Positions 1 to 8,506 of a stretch of 19,940 bases of DNA are shown here, piece after piece. The notes under the pieces were generated by a model, which was given only the letters and a program-made list of their open reading frames with translations, did no database searches and was not told where the DNA came from. Origin of the DNA: Nitrospinota bacterium (GTDB lineage Bacteria; Nitrospinota; Nitrospinia; JACRGO01); assembly GCA_016212295.1 (NCBI GenBank), contig JACRGO010000035.1, positions 1 through 19,940 of the forward strand, in the 5' to 3' direction. How positions within the stretch are numbered: position 1 is the first letter of the stretch; each line of letters opens with the position of its first letter. Position numbers and translations under genes: made by a program.

Positions 1-42
1 GTAACAATATAATGGCCTGTTGAAAAGGCGCCGTCATATATA

Positions 43-85
43 AATTCCCCTCTTGAGAGGGGTGGCCGAAGGCCGGGGTGTGTTA
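43..85. repeat. Dispersed double-hairpin intergenic repeat
   Basis: Two short hairpins lie side by side: CCCCTCT/AGAGGGG around 47-62 and GGCC-GAA-GGCC at 64-74, followed by a GGGGTGTGTTA tail. The layout matches a type of short intergenic repeat common in repeat-rich environmental genomes. It is downstream of the histidine kinase gene on the minus strand, but no T-run follows in that direction, so I do not call it a terminator. The remaining bases up to 196 show only weak direct repeats near the kinase stop codon and no gene. Confidence 0.5.
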
Positions 86-196
86 AGAATTTCTCCGGCT
101 ATTTGCTTGCAAGCCTTAATGTTTTTTTCAAGACAGCTTCTCAAGTGCATGAGCAAATTCTTTATATCCAAAACCTTAACTCACTTTTAACTTTAG

Positions 197-1540
197 TCAC
201 TTTATCTCACCCTTCTGTTCCTTAGGAAGCGCGACGAAAAAGGTGCTTCCTTCCCCCGGTTTTGATTCTATACGAATAGAGCCGTTTAGTCTACTTGCCG
301 CCTTCACCACTATGCCAAGGCCTATCCCGGTGCCTTCGAACTCCTTGGCCGTGTGGAGCCTTTGGAAGGGCTTCAGTATTTTCTCGAAAAACCGCGGCTC
401 TATCCCGATCCCGTTGTCGTGGACGAACAGTTCATAAAAACCATCGCCCTTGGCGTTCCATCCAAGTTCCAACAGTTTGGCCGGAGAGCGGTTGAATTTG
501 ACCGCGTTGCTTATCAGATTCAAGAATATCTGCCGCAGAAGGGTCGGCTCCGCCGGCATATCGGGCCAGTCGTTCTTCATTATCACTTTCACGTCCGGCG
601 GAAGGTTCATGGACTCCACGACCTGCTTCAGGAAGGCGCCGATATTGATCTTCTTGAACACCATTTCGAGCCTTGACACGCGGGAGAGGTCCAGGAGGTC
701 GTTTATGAATTCCTCCGCCTGGCAAACAGCGCGTGAGAGTCCATCCAAATACTTCTTCTGTTCCTCCTCCAGCTTCCCTTCCAGGTCCTCGCGCAGGAAG
801 TCGGAGTAATTGTGAATGCCCCGCAAGGGGGTCTTTAGGTCGTGCGAGACCACGTATACGAAATCCTTAAGCTCGGTGTTGGTCTGGTTGAGTTCGGCGA
901 TCAACGATTCGCGCTCTTCCTCCAGTTTTTTGCTGTGGGTTATATCGCGTACGGCCGCCGTGAAAAATTTGTCTTCATTATCTTCTAATATGGTTTCCCT
1001 GATATTGATTTCAATGGGAAAAGACGCCCCCCCCTTGCGCAGTCCTTCCAGTTCCACCCAATGCCCCATTACATTTGACTGGCCGCTGCTCAAATACCGC
1101 TCCATTCCATTGGAGTGAAGGGCCCTGTATTTTTCAGGCATGAGCATTTGGACTTCCCTGCCGGTTAATTCCTCTTCCGGATAACCGAATATATCGCACA
1201 ATTCCTTATTGACAAATCTAATTCCAGAATCCGGCCCGATGGCAATGATGCCATCACCCACTGTTTTCATAATGGTGGTCAGTCTCTTTTCGGACGCCCG
1301 CAGCGCGCTCTCGCTACGTTGAAGATCCGTAATGGCTTGCCTGAACGGGACATAAAAAAGGTAATAAAATAAGGGGAAAAGCAGGACCGTTAATAAAGAG
1401 GCGTCGATGAAGACCTCCGCGGTTTCGGAAACCACAAGCAAGCGGATAATCAGCATCAAAACCGTTTCCGTGGCAAAGATGGAAAGGGTTATGATGACCA
1501 GGAGGCGGAGCGGGGATGGATATTCGTGTGGTTTTTCCAT
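197..1540 (-). CDS. Membrane-anchored PAS-domain sensor histidine kinase
   Basis: This is a 447-residue sensor kinase that should autophosphorylate and pass phosphate to a response regulator. Two hydrophobic helices (about residues 11-37 and 43-64) would anchor it in the inner membrane with almost no periplasmic loop, so sensing is probably by the cytoplasmic PAS domain (about 80-205). The HisKA H-box is SHDLKTPLRGI with His233. The ATPase domain shows the N-box (NLISNAVKF, Asn345), G1 (DNGIGI, Asp375) and G2 (GTGIGLGIV, about 404-411). The H-box type resembles the phytochrome-like kinases. No response regulator is adjacent, so it is an orphan kinase here. It lies downstream of smc but is separated from it by an intrinsic terminator and an inverted repeat, so it is probably transcribed separately. 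No clear Shine-Dalgarno precedes the ATG. The signal sensed cannot be inferred. Confidence 0.95.
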   Translation of the reverse strand: MEKPHEYPSPLRLLVIITLSIFATETVLMLIIRLLVVSETAEVFIDASLLTVLLFPLFYYLFYVPFRQAITDLQRSESALRASEKRLTTIMKTVGDGIIAIGPDSGIRFVNKELCDIFGYPEEELTGREVQMLMPEKYRALHSNGMERYLSSGQSNVMGHWVELEGLRKGGASFPIEINIRETILEDNEDKFFTAAVRDITHSKKLEEERESLIAELNQTNTELKDFVYVVSHDLKTPLRGIHNYSDFLREDLEGKLEEEQKKYLDGLSRAVCQAEEFINDLLDLSRVSRLEMVFKKINIGAFLKQVVESMNLPPDVKVIMKNDWPDMPAEPTLLRQIFLNLISNAVKFNRSPAKLLELGWNAKGDGFYELFVHDNGIGIEPRFFEKILKPFQRLHTAKEFEGTGIGLGIVVKAASRLNGSIRIESKPGEGSTFFVALPKEQKGEIK

Positions 1541-1553
1541 GTTTCAAAATTAA

Positions 1554-1611
1554 CCACTAATAAACACGAATTTTTAAAAAATATTTCTTTTGTATTCGTG
1601 TAAATTAGTGG
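1554..1611. repeat. Inverted repeat just upstream of the histidine kinase
   Basis: The arms 1554-1571 and 1594-1611 are complementary at 16 of 18 positions (CCACTAATAAACACGAAT and its near reverse complement), with an A/T-rich 22-base loop. A related 'attcgtgtaattcgtg' string recurs at 15618-15641, so this belongs to a dispersed repeat family. It lies 14 bases upstream of the kinase start codon and would form a hairpin in its leader if transcription begins upstream. Confidence 0.7.
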
Positions 1612-1675
1612 CAAAATAAGGTTTTTGTCCTATAATTTAAACAGAAACCCGGGGGAAATAGCAACGGGGCAAGGA

Positions 1676-1717
1676 AAATAAAAAAGCGGCGGCCCGGGTG
1701 GGGGGACCCGGACCGCC
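1676..1717 (-). terminator. Rho-independent terminator after smc
   Basis: Read on the minus strand, a GC-rich stem (right arm 1706-1717, left arm 1688-1699, 11 of 12 pairs, six-base C-rich loop) is followed directly by a run of Ts with one interruption (1685 down to 1676). It is about 115 bases past the smc stop codon and oriented to end smc transcription before the histidine kinase. Confidence 0.85.
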
Positions 1718-1778
1718 TAAGGAGGGGGTTTAAAATCCATCCATAGACCAATGGATGGGGAGGGGGCTGATTGGGTGA

Positions 1779-1853
1779 AGCGTCATGTGTCATGAGTACT
1801 GAGCCATGAGCGCCCAGCGCATGACACATGACTCATGACTCATGGCCCATGAC
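1779..1853. repeat. CATGACT-type repeat overlapping the smc 3' end
   Basis: A block built of CATGAC/CATGAG words with partly complementary halves; both outer ends read GCGTCATG/CATGACGC. The right half contains a tandem 'catgact' and runs into the smc coding region, supplying the last residues (…VMGHES) and the stop codon. The block is low-complexity and resembles repeat material, not coding sequence. Confidence 0.6.
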
Positions 1854-4800
1854 GCCAAAAGCTAATTCCATTTCCTTCTCTCCCTCTTCATCAGCAACGC
1901 TGTAATTTTCTTCCAGGGGCTGCTCCGTTTTTGTCCCGGCTTGGGGAGGCTCCGGCTCCTTTGGATGTTCCAGGTTGACGGAGACGACTTTAGACACGCC
2001 TTTTTCTTCCATGGTCACCCCGTAGAGAGTCTCGGCGAAGGTCATGGTCTTTTGATTATGGGTTATAATGAGAAACTGGGTCTTGTCGCTTAGCTCACGC
2101 AGTATTTCCTTGAAGCGGTGGATGTTTGCCTCGTCGAGCGGCGCGTCAACTTCATCCAGCAGACAAAAAGGGCTGGGCTTGGCCATGAAAACGGAGAAGA
2201 GGATCGAAAGCGCTGTCATTGCCTTTTCACCGGCTGAGAGCATAATGATATTTTGCAGCTTTTTCCCCGGGGGCTGGACAATGATGTCTATTCCGGTTTC
2301 AAGGATATTGTCGGACTCGGTCAGGACCATTTCAGCGCGCCCGCCCGCGAAGAGCCTCCTGAAGTTCATCTTGAAGTTTTCGTTCACCTGCTGAAAGGTC
2401 TCTAAAAAGCGGTGCGAGGTGGTTTTGTTGATCTTTTCTATGGCCGTATTCAAATCGTTGATTGACGCTATAAGGTCGTTATACTGGCCTTCCATGAAGC
2501 CGTGGCGCTCGCTCACCACGTTGTATTCCTCCAGGGCGCCCAGGTTAACGTCGTTGAACCTGGCAAGCTGCTCCTTTAGGTCGGCCGCCTTTTGGGCGAA
2601 CTCCTCCTTGTTTATTTCAGCCGGATACTCGGCCAGCAACGCCTCCAGTCCTATGTCGAAATCGTCCCTCAGCCTCTGGATAATATTATCCAGGCGAAGA
2701 TTCAGTTCAGCCTTCTTCAGATCGCCTTCCTGTATCCGGCCCTTCATTTCCTCAACCTCCTGGAATTTTTCCTTGGCAGTTGCCTCCCAAGCGGCGCACT
2801 GGTCCGCCAACTCCCGCATGGCCTCTTCCTTTTCCACTATGGAGAATTTTATTATCCTGCGCCTTTCCAGCAATTCGAGGACCTCTTTCCCAATGCGCTC
2901 CATGTCTTTTTCCATTTGGATCTTTTTGTTCTCCGCCTCATGCCGCCATTGTTTCCGCTTCTCTATTCTTTCCTCTATGGCGGAGTGGCTGGCCTTGAGC
3001 CTTTCGATGTCCATTGCGATGTTTTCCTTTTGGTGCTTAAGGGAAACCAACTGGATGTTGAATTCGTTGGCCTCTTCCTTGGCTATATCCACGCTCTCTT
3101 GTAAATTGGCGAGGATTTTTCTTGAGGACGCTATTTCCTTTTCCATGGCCTCTTTCTGGTCCTTCAAGGCGAGGAGTTCCCGCTCGGCCCCTTCCGCCTC
3201 TTCCCGCGATTTCTCTCTTTCCTCGCGGATGGCATTGATCTCAAGCCTATGGGCCTCCAGCTTTTTAATGTCCTTTTCCATCGCCTCGCGGATTTGGTGC
3301 AGGTCCTTTTCATCATGAATGCGCTGACGCTCGGAGGAAAGGATTTTCTGGTCGACCTCTGATTTTTCCCTTTCCAATTCAGCTATGGCCGCGCGCCTCT
3401 CCGCGATCCGCCCCTGGAGGGCTTCCATCTCCAGGGCCAGGGCGGCGTCCTCCTGCCTCAATTCGTTGATCAGCCTTTTCTTGCTGAGCAGCCCTGAATC
3501 CGTCCTGGCCGGCGATCCGCCGGTAATGGTCCCCTCCGGCGAAACTATGTCCCCTTCCAGGGTCACGAAGGAGCAATTGGCCCCATTGCGGCCCCAAAGG
3601 GCGAGGGCGGATTCCATGTCCTTTACAATCAGCGCGTCTTCAAGAAGGATATCCAGCATTTCCCTGTATTCAGGCTTTGTCTTCACGAGATCAACAGCCT
3701 TCCCCAATATACCTTCCCGGGTATCCGGGAAATGGACCGGGCTTCCGGTCCTCCTGGGGACGAGAGGACCAAAGGCGCTTCTCCCGGCGGCCTGGGCCTT
3801 CAAGTAGCCTATTGCCTCCTTGCCTGCCTGGCCGTTCTCAACTATCAGGCCCTGGAGTCGTTCACCAAGCGCGGCTTCCACGGCAAGCTCATATTCCGGG
3901 GCGGTTTCCATGACGTCCGCCAGAACGCAGCGTATCCCTTCCGGCAAGCCCTCTGTTTCACGTCTTTTCAACAGGACGCGCGCGCCGCCCTGAATGCCCT
4001 CGAAATTTTTTTGAAACTCCTCCAGGGAGGAGAGCTTGCCAGCTAGCCTGGATTTGGCGTTTTTCTTTTCATCGAGTTCCGATTGCGCCATTTTCAGGCC
4101 GGAGTTGTTTTCCTCCAGGCGGACGAGGAGGCCCCTGAGCTGTTCTTTTTGTTTTTCCAATTCCCTGGAAATGGACTCCAGTTGCTCACCGGCCCTTGCT
4201 TCCTTCTCCCTGGCCTCATCCATGTGCCTGGATAGTTCCTGCTCATCGGCGTGTATTCTTTCCTCCCTTTGGACCAGGATGCCGAGGCGGGTTTGCAAGG
4301 AAACGCTGTTGCTGTCTTGCCGGGCAAAAACCTGGTTAAGGTTTACAATGCCGGATTCCAGATCCTCTGCGTCATATCTGGCCTGGTCGAGCTGGTTTTT
4401 CGCCTCTCTCAGGATTTCGTTTTTTTCCTCGAAGGTCTCCTCAAGCACGGATATGTCCGTCACGGCCTTGGAAAGCTCCGTCTCGCGAACGGACAGCGTG
4501 TGATTGGTCCTTCGCAGGTCTTCTTCCATTTGGGAGATTTCTTCCATGGCCCTTGAGCGGTCGTTGACTAGTCCCTCGATCTGCTTCTTCATGAGGTCGG
4601 TCCTGGCCTCGTGTCCATTGATGGCGCCCTCTATCTCAAAGCCGTTTTCCTTCAGCTTGTTGACCTCTTTCTCGCGGAAGGCTATGTCGGTTTTCAGTGT
4701 CTCCAACTGGTTATTGAGAGTGGCCAGTCCGGTTTCCCTGGCGTCTCTTTCTTCACGCGATTTTTCAAGGACGGCGGAAATTCCATCAAAGGCCGCCCTG

Positions 4801-5522
4801 TGCTGGCGGTAGTCCGAGGCGTGGACGCTTAAGCTGATTTCCCGGAGCTCCGTTTTTTTCTTCTTGTATGCCTCGGCCTTTGACGCCTGCCGCTTCAGGG
4901 AGCCGAGCTGTCTGCGAAGCTCGTTCAGGGAGTCATTCACCCTCACGAGGTTCGCCTGGGCCGCCTCCATCTTCCGCAACGCCTCGTTCCTCCGGTATTT
5001 GTACTTCATGATCCCGGCGGCCTCTTCGATAATGAACCGCCGGTCCACGGGCTTGGAATTAATGAGTTGGTTTATGTGCCCTTGCTCAATGATGGAAAAG
5101 GCGCGGGAGCTGATGCCCGTGTCGAGAAAGAGGTCTATTATGTCCCGAAGACGGCATGGGGTCTTATTGATGAAATATTCGCTCTCGCCGGAGCGGTAGA
5201 AGCGGCGGGTGACCTTGGCTTCCTCAGCCAGGGGAAGGCCGCCGTCCGGGGTTATCTTCGGCAGGTTGGCGATGGTCATGCTCACCTCCGCCATCCCGTG
5301 GGCCTTGCGGGATTCGCTGCCGTTGAAAATAAGGTCTTCCATTTTCGTGCCGCGCAGGGTCTTTGAGCTTTGCTCCCCTATTACCCAGCGGATGGCGTCC
5401 GAGATGTTGCTTTTTCCGCAGCCGTTGGGTCCCACTATCGCTGTAAATCCCCTGGGGAATTCAAGTTTTGTGGCGTCCACGAAGGACTTGAATCCCGCCA
5501 TTTCAAGGCTTTTTAAATACAT
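1833..5522 (-). CDS. smc: Chromosome segregation ATPase SMC
   Basis: A full-length 1229-residue SMC, the core of the bacterial condensin-like complex that organises and segregates the chromosome with ScpA/ScpB. The N-terminal ATPase half carries Walker A GPNGCGKS (31-38). Long coiled coils flank a hinge at roughly 505-672. The C-terminal half carries the ABC signature LSAGEKAMTAL (about 1094-1104) and Walker B FCLLDEVDA (about 1118-1126). The final ~45 residues form an acidic, Pro/Glu-rich tail beyond the usual SMC end, and the very last residues are encoded by a dispersed repeat. AGAGGA (complement of 5531-5536) precedes the ATG at good spacing. nrdJ lies upstream on the same strand with a 136-base repeat-containing gap, so co-transcription is possible but not shown. 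ScpA and ScpB are not in the window. Confidence 0.98.
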   Translation of the reverse strand: MYLKSLEMAGFKSFVDATKLEFPRGFTAIVGPNGCGKSNISDAIRWVIGEQSSKTLRGTKMEDLIFNGSESRKAHGMAEVSMTIANLPKITPDGGLPLAEEAKVTRRFYRSGESEYFINKTPCRLRDIIDLFLDTGISSRAFSIIEQGHINQLINSKPVDRRFIIEEAAGIMKYKYRRNEALRKMEAAQANLVRVNDSLNELRRQLGSLKRQASKAEAYKKKKTELREISLSVHASDYRQHRAAFDGISAVLEKSREERDARETGLATLNNQLETLKTDIAFREKEVNKLKENGFEIEGAINGHEARTDLMKKQIEGLVNDRSRAMEEISQMEEDLRRTNHTLSVRETELSKAVTDISVLEETFEEKNEILREAKNQLDQARYDAEDLESGIVNLNQVFARQDSNSVSLQTRLGILVQREERIHADEQELSRHMDEAREKEARAGEQLESISRELEKQKEQLRGLLVRLEENNSGLKMAQSELDEKKNAKSRLAGKLSSLEEFQKNFEGIQGGARVLLKRRETEGLPEGIRCVLADVMETAPEYELAVEAALGERLQGLIVENGQAGKEAIGYLKAQAAGRSAFGPLVPRRTGSPVHFPDTREGILGKAVDLVKTKPEYREMLDILLEDALIVKDMESALALWGRNGANCSFVTLEGDIVSPEGTITGGSPARTDSGLLSKKRLINELRQEDAALALEMEALQGRIAERRAAIAELEREKSEVDQKILSSERQRIHDEKDLHQIREAMEKDIKKLEAHRLEINAIREEREKSREEAEGAERELLALKDQKEAMEKEIASSRKILANLQESVDIAKEEANEFNIQLVSLKHQKENIAMDIERLKASHSAIEERIEKRKQWRHEAENKKIQMEKDMERIGKEVLELLERRRIIKFSIVEKEEAMRELADQCAAWEATAKEKFQEVEEMKGRIQEGDLKKAELNLRLDNIIQRLRDDFDIGLEALLAEYPAEINKEEFAQKAADLKEQLARFNDVNLGALEEYNVVSERHGFMEGQYNDLIASINDLNTAIEKINKTTSHRFLETFQQVNENFKMNFRRLFAGGRAEMVLTESDNILETGIDIIVQPPGKKLQNIIMLSAGEKAMTALSILFSVFMAKPSPFCLLDEVDAPLDEANIHRFKEILRELSDKTQFLIITHNQKTMTFAETLYGVTMEEKGVSKVVSVNLEHPKEPEPPQAGTKTEQPLEENYSVADEEGEKEMELAFGVMGHES

Positions 5523-5568
5523 TTTTTCATTCCTCTGGTTGGTTCAATTAGTTCTGTTGGTTAATTGG

Positions 5569-5632
5569 TCCTATCAGTCCTATCGGTCCTATCGGTTTTG
5601 AAAATTAGGGGCGAGCACAAGGCCCGCCCCTA
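5569..5632. repeat. 9-bp tandem repeat plus inverted repeat between nrdJ and smc
   Basis: Three copies of the 9-mer TCCTATCRG lie head to tail at 5569-5595. A perfect 8-bp inverted repeat (TAGGGGCG at 5606-5613, CGCCCCTA at 5625-5632) follows. Related GGTAGGGGCG hairpins appear at 11083 and 19588. No T-run follows on the minus strand, so nrdJ transcription may read into smc. Confidence 0.65.
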
Positions 5633-5658
5633 CAGGCGCATGACGCAAAACGCTCAAA

Positions 5659-8037
5659 TCAACTGCATTTTGAAAATCCGCATGAGTGGCAGTTCAAACA
5701 GCCGTCCTCATGGGCCATGGCTGACGAGCATTCAGGGCATTTGAGCATCTGCCCCAATCCACGCGAGTCTAGGGAAACGAATTTCCCGTTGCCTTGCAGG
5801 GAGGCCAGGACATTGTTCCGTTTTTCGCCCTTTTTAATGGACGTCAGGTATTTGGCAATGGCCTTTCCTATGCCGTCCGCGCAGGAAGTGGTCTGGCAGC
5901 CGTTTTCCCATGTCGGTTGATGGCAGGATATGCCGGTCAACTGCTTCACAATTACATCTGGTTGGATATTGGACCTAAGGGCCAGTGAGACCAGCCGGCC
6001 TATGGCTTCCGACTGGGAGGCGGCGCATCCTCCGGCCTTCCCCATCTGAGTGAATATTTCAAAGGGTATTCCTTTTTCGCATTCATTGATGGTCAGGTAA
6101 AGGTTTCCACATCCCGTGGCGATCCTGAAGGTGTAGCCTGATGTGATGGCGGGCCTGGGCCGCGGCGTTATCTTGCCATTTTCGGAAGCAGCTTTTTTCT
6201 TTTTATCGGAGGTGGCGCCGGTTGAGAGCACCTGTTCGTCCCTGCTTCCGTCGCGGTAGATGGTCAGTCCCTTGCAGCCGGTTTGAAAGGCCATTAGATA
6301 AGCGTCTTCCACTTCCTTTTCAGTCGCCTCGTTAGGAAAATTGATTGTTTTTGAAACCGCGTTATCGGTATGCTTCTGGAAAGCGGCCTGCATTTTTATA
6401 TGGTCTTGCGGTTTTACAAAATGGGCGGTCACGAAGGTTTTGCGTATTTTTTCCGGGATTTCCTCGAATTCGTTTATATTCCCTTTTTGCGCGATGGATT
6501 CCATCAGGGCGTCTGAATAAAATCCCTGGTCCATCGCCAGCTTTTGAAAAAATGGATGGGCCTCCACCAAGCGGTCCTTGTCCATGACGCTGCGCACAAA
6601 GGAAACCGCGAAGAGCGGCTCAATGCCGCTGGAGGAGTTGGCGATGATGCTTATGGTCCCGGTTGGGGCGATGGTGGTTGTCGTGGCGTTTCTGATTGGA
6701 GGAGACCCTTGCTTGTCGAACATGCTTCCCTTGAAATTGGGAAAAGGCCCGCGGTCCAGGGCAAGCTTGGCTGAGGCCTTTTTGGATTCGAGGTTGATGA
6801 ATTCCATTACCTCTTCCCCCATCTTGAATGCCGCTTCGGAGTCATAGGGAATTCCCAATTGGATGAGCATGTCGGCGAAGCCCATGACTCCAAGGCCGAT
6901 TTTCCGGTTGCCCTTGGTCACTTTTTCGATTTTTTCGATGGGATATTTATTGCGGTCGATTACGTTGTCCAGGAAATGCACCGAGGAATGGACGGTGCGT
7001 TTCAGCTTTTGGTAATCAAGCTGGCCGCCGGAAACCATTTTATTAAGATTGATTGAGCCAAGGTTGCAGGATTCGTATGGGAGGAGGGGCTGCTCCCCGC
7101 AAGGGTTGGTGCTTTCTATTTCCCCGGCAAGGGGGGTGGGGTTTTTCTCATTCATCCTGTCCAGGAAAATAATTCCAGGCTCGCCGTTCTTCCAGGCCGA
7201 GGAGACAATGGACTTGAAAAGGGCCTTGGCCGGGACCTTTTTCATTACCTCCTTGGTGGCGGGATGGACAAGCGGAAAGTCCTCGTTGTTTTTCAGGGCC
7301 TCCATGAATTTATCCGTTATCCCGACCGAGATATTAAAATTATTGAACCTGCCTTCCTCATTCTTGCAGGTGATGAATTCCTCTATATTAGGATGGTCGA
7401 TCCGCAGGATGCCCATGTTCGCCCCGCGCCGCGTTCCCCCTTGCTTGATTGCCTCAGTGGCGGAATCAAAGACGGCCATGAAGGAGACCGGACCGCTGGA
7501 TACGCCGCTGGTGCTGGCCACCGGACTGTTCGCCGGCCGCAGCCTGCTGAAGCTGAATCCGGTGCCGCCGCCGCTTTTGTGGATGAGAGCGGTGTCTTTC
7601 AGGGTCTCGAATATGCTGTCCATTGAATCCTCAATGGGAAGCACGAAGCAGGCGGAAAGCTGTTGCAGGTGCCTGCCCGCGTTCATCAAGGTGGGCGAGT
7701 TGGGCAGGAATTCCAGGCGGGCCATCATGTTGTAGAACTCCCTCTCCGTTTTCTGGACATCGGCCTGCTCGTCGTGCAAGAGGTCGGCCAAGGCGATGTC
7801 CTTCGCTACCCTTTTGAAAAGGTCCTCCGGCCTTTCAATAATCTCCCCGGCTTCGTTCTTCTTGAGATAGCGCCTTTCGAGGACCTTAAGGGAGTTTTCG
7901 GATATCTCCAGCCCCGCCCATCCCTCTGAATTTTTTGCCTTGCTCCTTGGTGCCCCCACGTTCAGTTCCTCTTTCTCTTTATCGTTTTCCACCAGAAGAG
8001 CCCCTGCGCTGGTGGAATAATCCCTTGAATCCAGCAT
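5659..8037 (-). CDS. nrdJ: Adenosylcobalamin-dependent (class II) ribonucleoside-diphosphate reductase
   Basis: A 792-residue class II ribonucleotide reductase that makes deoxyribonucleotides using vitamin B12 coenzyme, independent of oxygen. The active site is clear: redox Cys130 (SACFV), the radical cysteine Cys313 in NPCGE (Asn311, Glu315) and the partner redox Cys324 (SCNLGS), 11 residues on as in the Thermotoga-type enzyme. The C-terminus (767-792) has Cys767, 770, 780, 783, 786 and 791, a zinc-ribbon-like tail that also supplies the re-reducing thiols. The N-terminus is short and I see no complete ATP-cone. A purine-rich AGAGGGG stretch precedes the ATG. The promoter at 8150-8177 with two NrdR-like boxes implies repression by NrdR when nucleotide pools are full. 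No nrdAB or nrdR is in the window. Confidence 0.97.
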   Translation of the reverse strand: MLDSRDYSTSAGALLVENDKEKEELNVGAPRSKAKNSEGWAGLEISENSLKVLERRYLKKNEAGEIIERPEDLFKRVAKDIALADLLHDEQADVQKTEREFYNMMARLEFLPNSPTLMNAGRHLQQLSACFVLPIEDSMDSIFETLKDTALIHKSGGGTGFSFSRLRPANSPVASTSGVSSGPVSFMAVFDSATEAIKQGGTRRGANMGILRIDHPNIEEFITCKNEEGRFNNFNISVGITDKFMEALKNNEDFPLVHPATKEVMKKVPAKALFKSIVSSAWKNGEPGIIFLDRMNEKNPTPLAGEIESTNPCGEQPLLPYESCNLGSINLNKMVSGGQLDYQKLKRTVHSSVHFLDNVIDRNKYPIEKIEKVTKGNRKIGLGVMGFADMLIQLGIPYDSEAAFKMGEEVMEFINLESKKASAKLALDRGPFPNFKGSMFDKQGSPPIRNATTTTIAPTGTISIIANSSSGIEPLFAVSFVRSVMDKDRLVEAHPFFQKLAMDQGFYSDALMESIAQKGNINEFEEIPEKIRKTFVTAHFVKPQDHIKMQAAFQKHTDNAVSKTINFPNEATEKEVEDAYLMAFQTGCKGLTIYRDGSRDEQVLSTGATSDKKKKAASENGKITPRPRPAITSGYTFRIATGCGNLYLTINECEKGIPFEIFTQMGKAGGCAASQSEAIGRLVSLALRSNIQPDVIVKQLTGISCHQPTWENGCQTTSCADGIGKAIAKYLTSIKKGEKRNNVLASLQGNGKFVSLDSRGLGQMLKCPECSSAMAHEDGCLNCHSCGFSKCS

Positions 8038-8125
8038 ACAATTTTTCCCCCCTCTGAAAAAATATATTACCTGTCAAATTTTATTTTAATTGCGAAGAAA
8101 TAGTGCTATAAAAAAAACGTGAGGT

Positions 8126-8141
8126 ACACTATTTAGTATGT
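8126..8141. promoter_or_regulatory. NrdR box, distal to the spacer (about +1)
   Basis: ACACTATTTAGTATGT matches 13 of 16 positions of the NrdR-box consensus ACACWATATATWGTGT. It sits just downstream of the predicted nrdJ -10 element, covering the likely start site. Its centre is 30 bp from the centre of the other box, about three helical turns, as expected for paired NrdR boxes. Confidence 0.7.
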
Positions 8142-8149
8142 CTGCAAGG

Positions 8150-8177
8150 ATTATATCACTATATATTGTTTTGTCAA
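8150..8177 (-). promoter_or_regulatory. Sigma70 promoter of nrdJ
   Basis: On the minus strand TTGACA (8177-8172) is followed after exactly 16 bp by TATAAT (8155-8150), both perfect consensus hexamers. Transcription would begin near 8143, giving a ~105-base leader before the nrdJ ATG. Confidence 0.85.
8156..8171. promoter_or_regulatory. NrdR box inside the -35/-10 spacer
   Basis: TCACTATATATTGTTT matches 14 of 16 positions of the NrdR consensus, with a perfect CTATATATTG core. It occupies precisely the 16-bp spacer of the nrdJ promoter, so binding would block RNA polymerase. Confidence 0.75.
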
Positions 8178-8346
8178 CACCTCTTTTCATTTTTTTTGCC
8201 CGATTATAGAATAAACAAATATAAGATATTAATTTTAAAAGATTTTTGTTAAAATAAAAAAAAATATATAATAAAAAAAGCCGGGTATAATATCATCGAA
8301 CGTTTAAATACATCGAAATTTATTTTGATTGCGGCCATGCCGCGCT

Positions 8347-8502
8347 ATGGATATAAATGGAGTTCCCAGGATGTTGCTGAGCAGAGAAATAATAATTAGT
8401 CCTTATATCGCGCCCTCGGCCCAAGAGGCCGCCAATAGATTAGGGATCGAGATCTTTACTGATATAACCGATATAAAGGATATAAGCGGTCCGGCTCTGT
8501 GA
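8347..8502 (+). pseudogene. Remnant of a gene, possibly a DUF3782/PD-(D/E)XK-type protein
   Basis: A 51-codon open frame starts at ATG 8347. Its C-terminal part, IIISPYIAPSAQEAANRLGI followed by EIFTDI, resembles from memory the end of DUF3782-type PD-(D/E)XK nuclease-like proteins (a 'SPYV…A…LGIEVYT' ending). The frame has a stop at 8326-8328, no Shine-Dalgarno and is far shorter than that family. A second frame starting at 8337 (MPRYGYKWSSQDVAEQ…) overlaps it, which would fit a frameshifted, decayed gene. Between 8178 and 8346 the sequence is very A/T-rich with a lone TATAAT at 8286, but no convincing gene. It could also be a real small protein. Confidence 0.35.
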
Positions 8503-8506
8503 GCAG

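Noticed and set aside
100-140. GGCT…GCTTGCAAGCC followed by TTTTTTT as a plus-strand terminator
   Set aside because: The stem is short and poorly paired, and there is no plus-strand gene in the window upstream of it.
2419-3318. 299-codon open frame on the plus strand opposite smc
   Set aside because: It is antisense to a clear coiled-coil region of SMC; its Ser/Leu-rich translation is what the reverse of Glu/Lys-rich coding sequence gives.
7049-7735. 228-codon open frame on the plus strand opposite nrdJ
   Set aside because: It overlaps the conserved catalytic part of NrdJ on the other strand and has no recognisable domain or ribosome site.
8281-8346. Plus-strand promoter with TATAAT at 8286-8291
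   Set aside because: No acceptable -35 hexamer at 16-18 bp; the region is simply A/T-rich.
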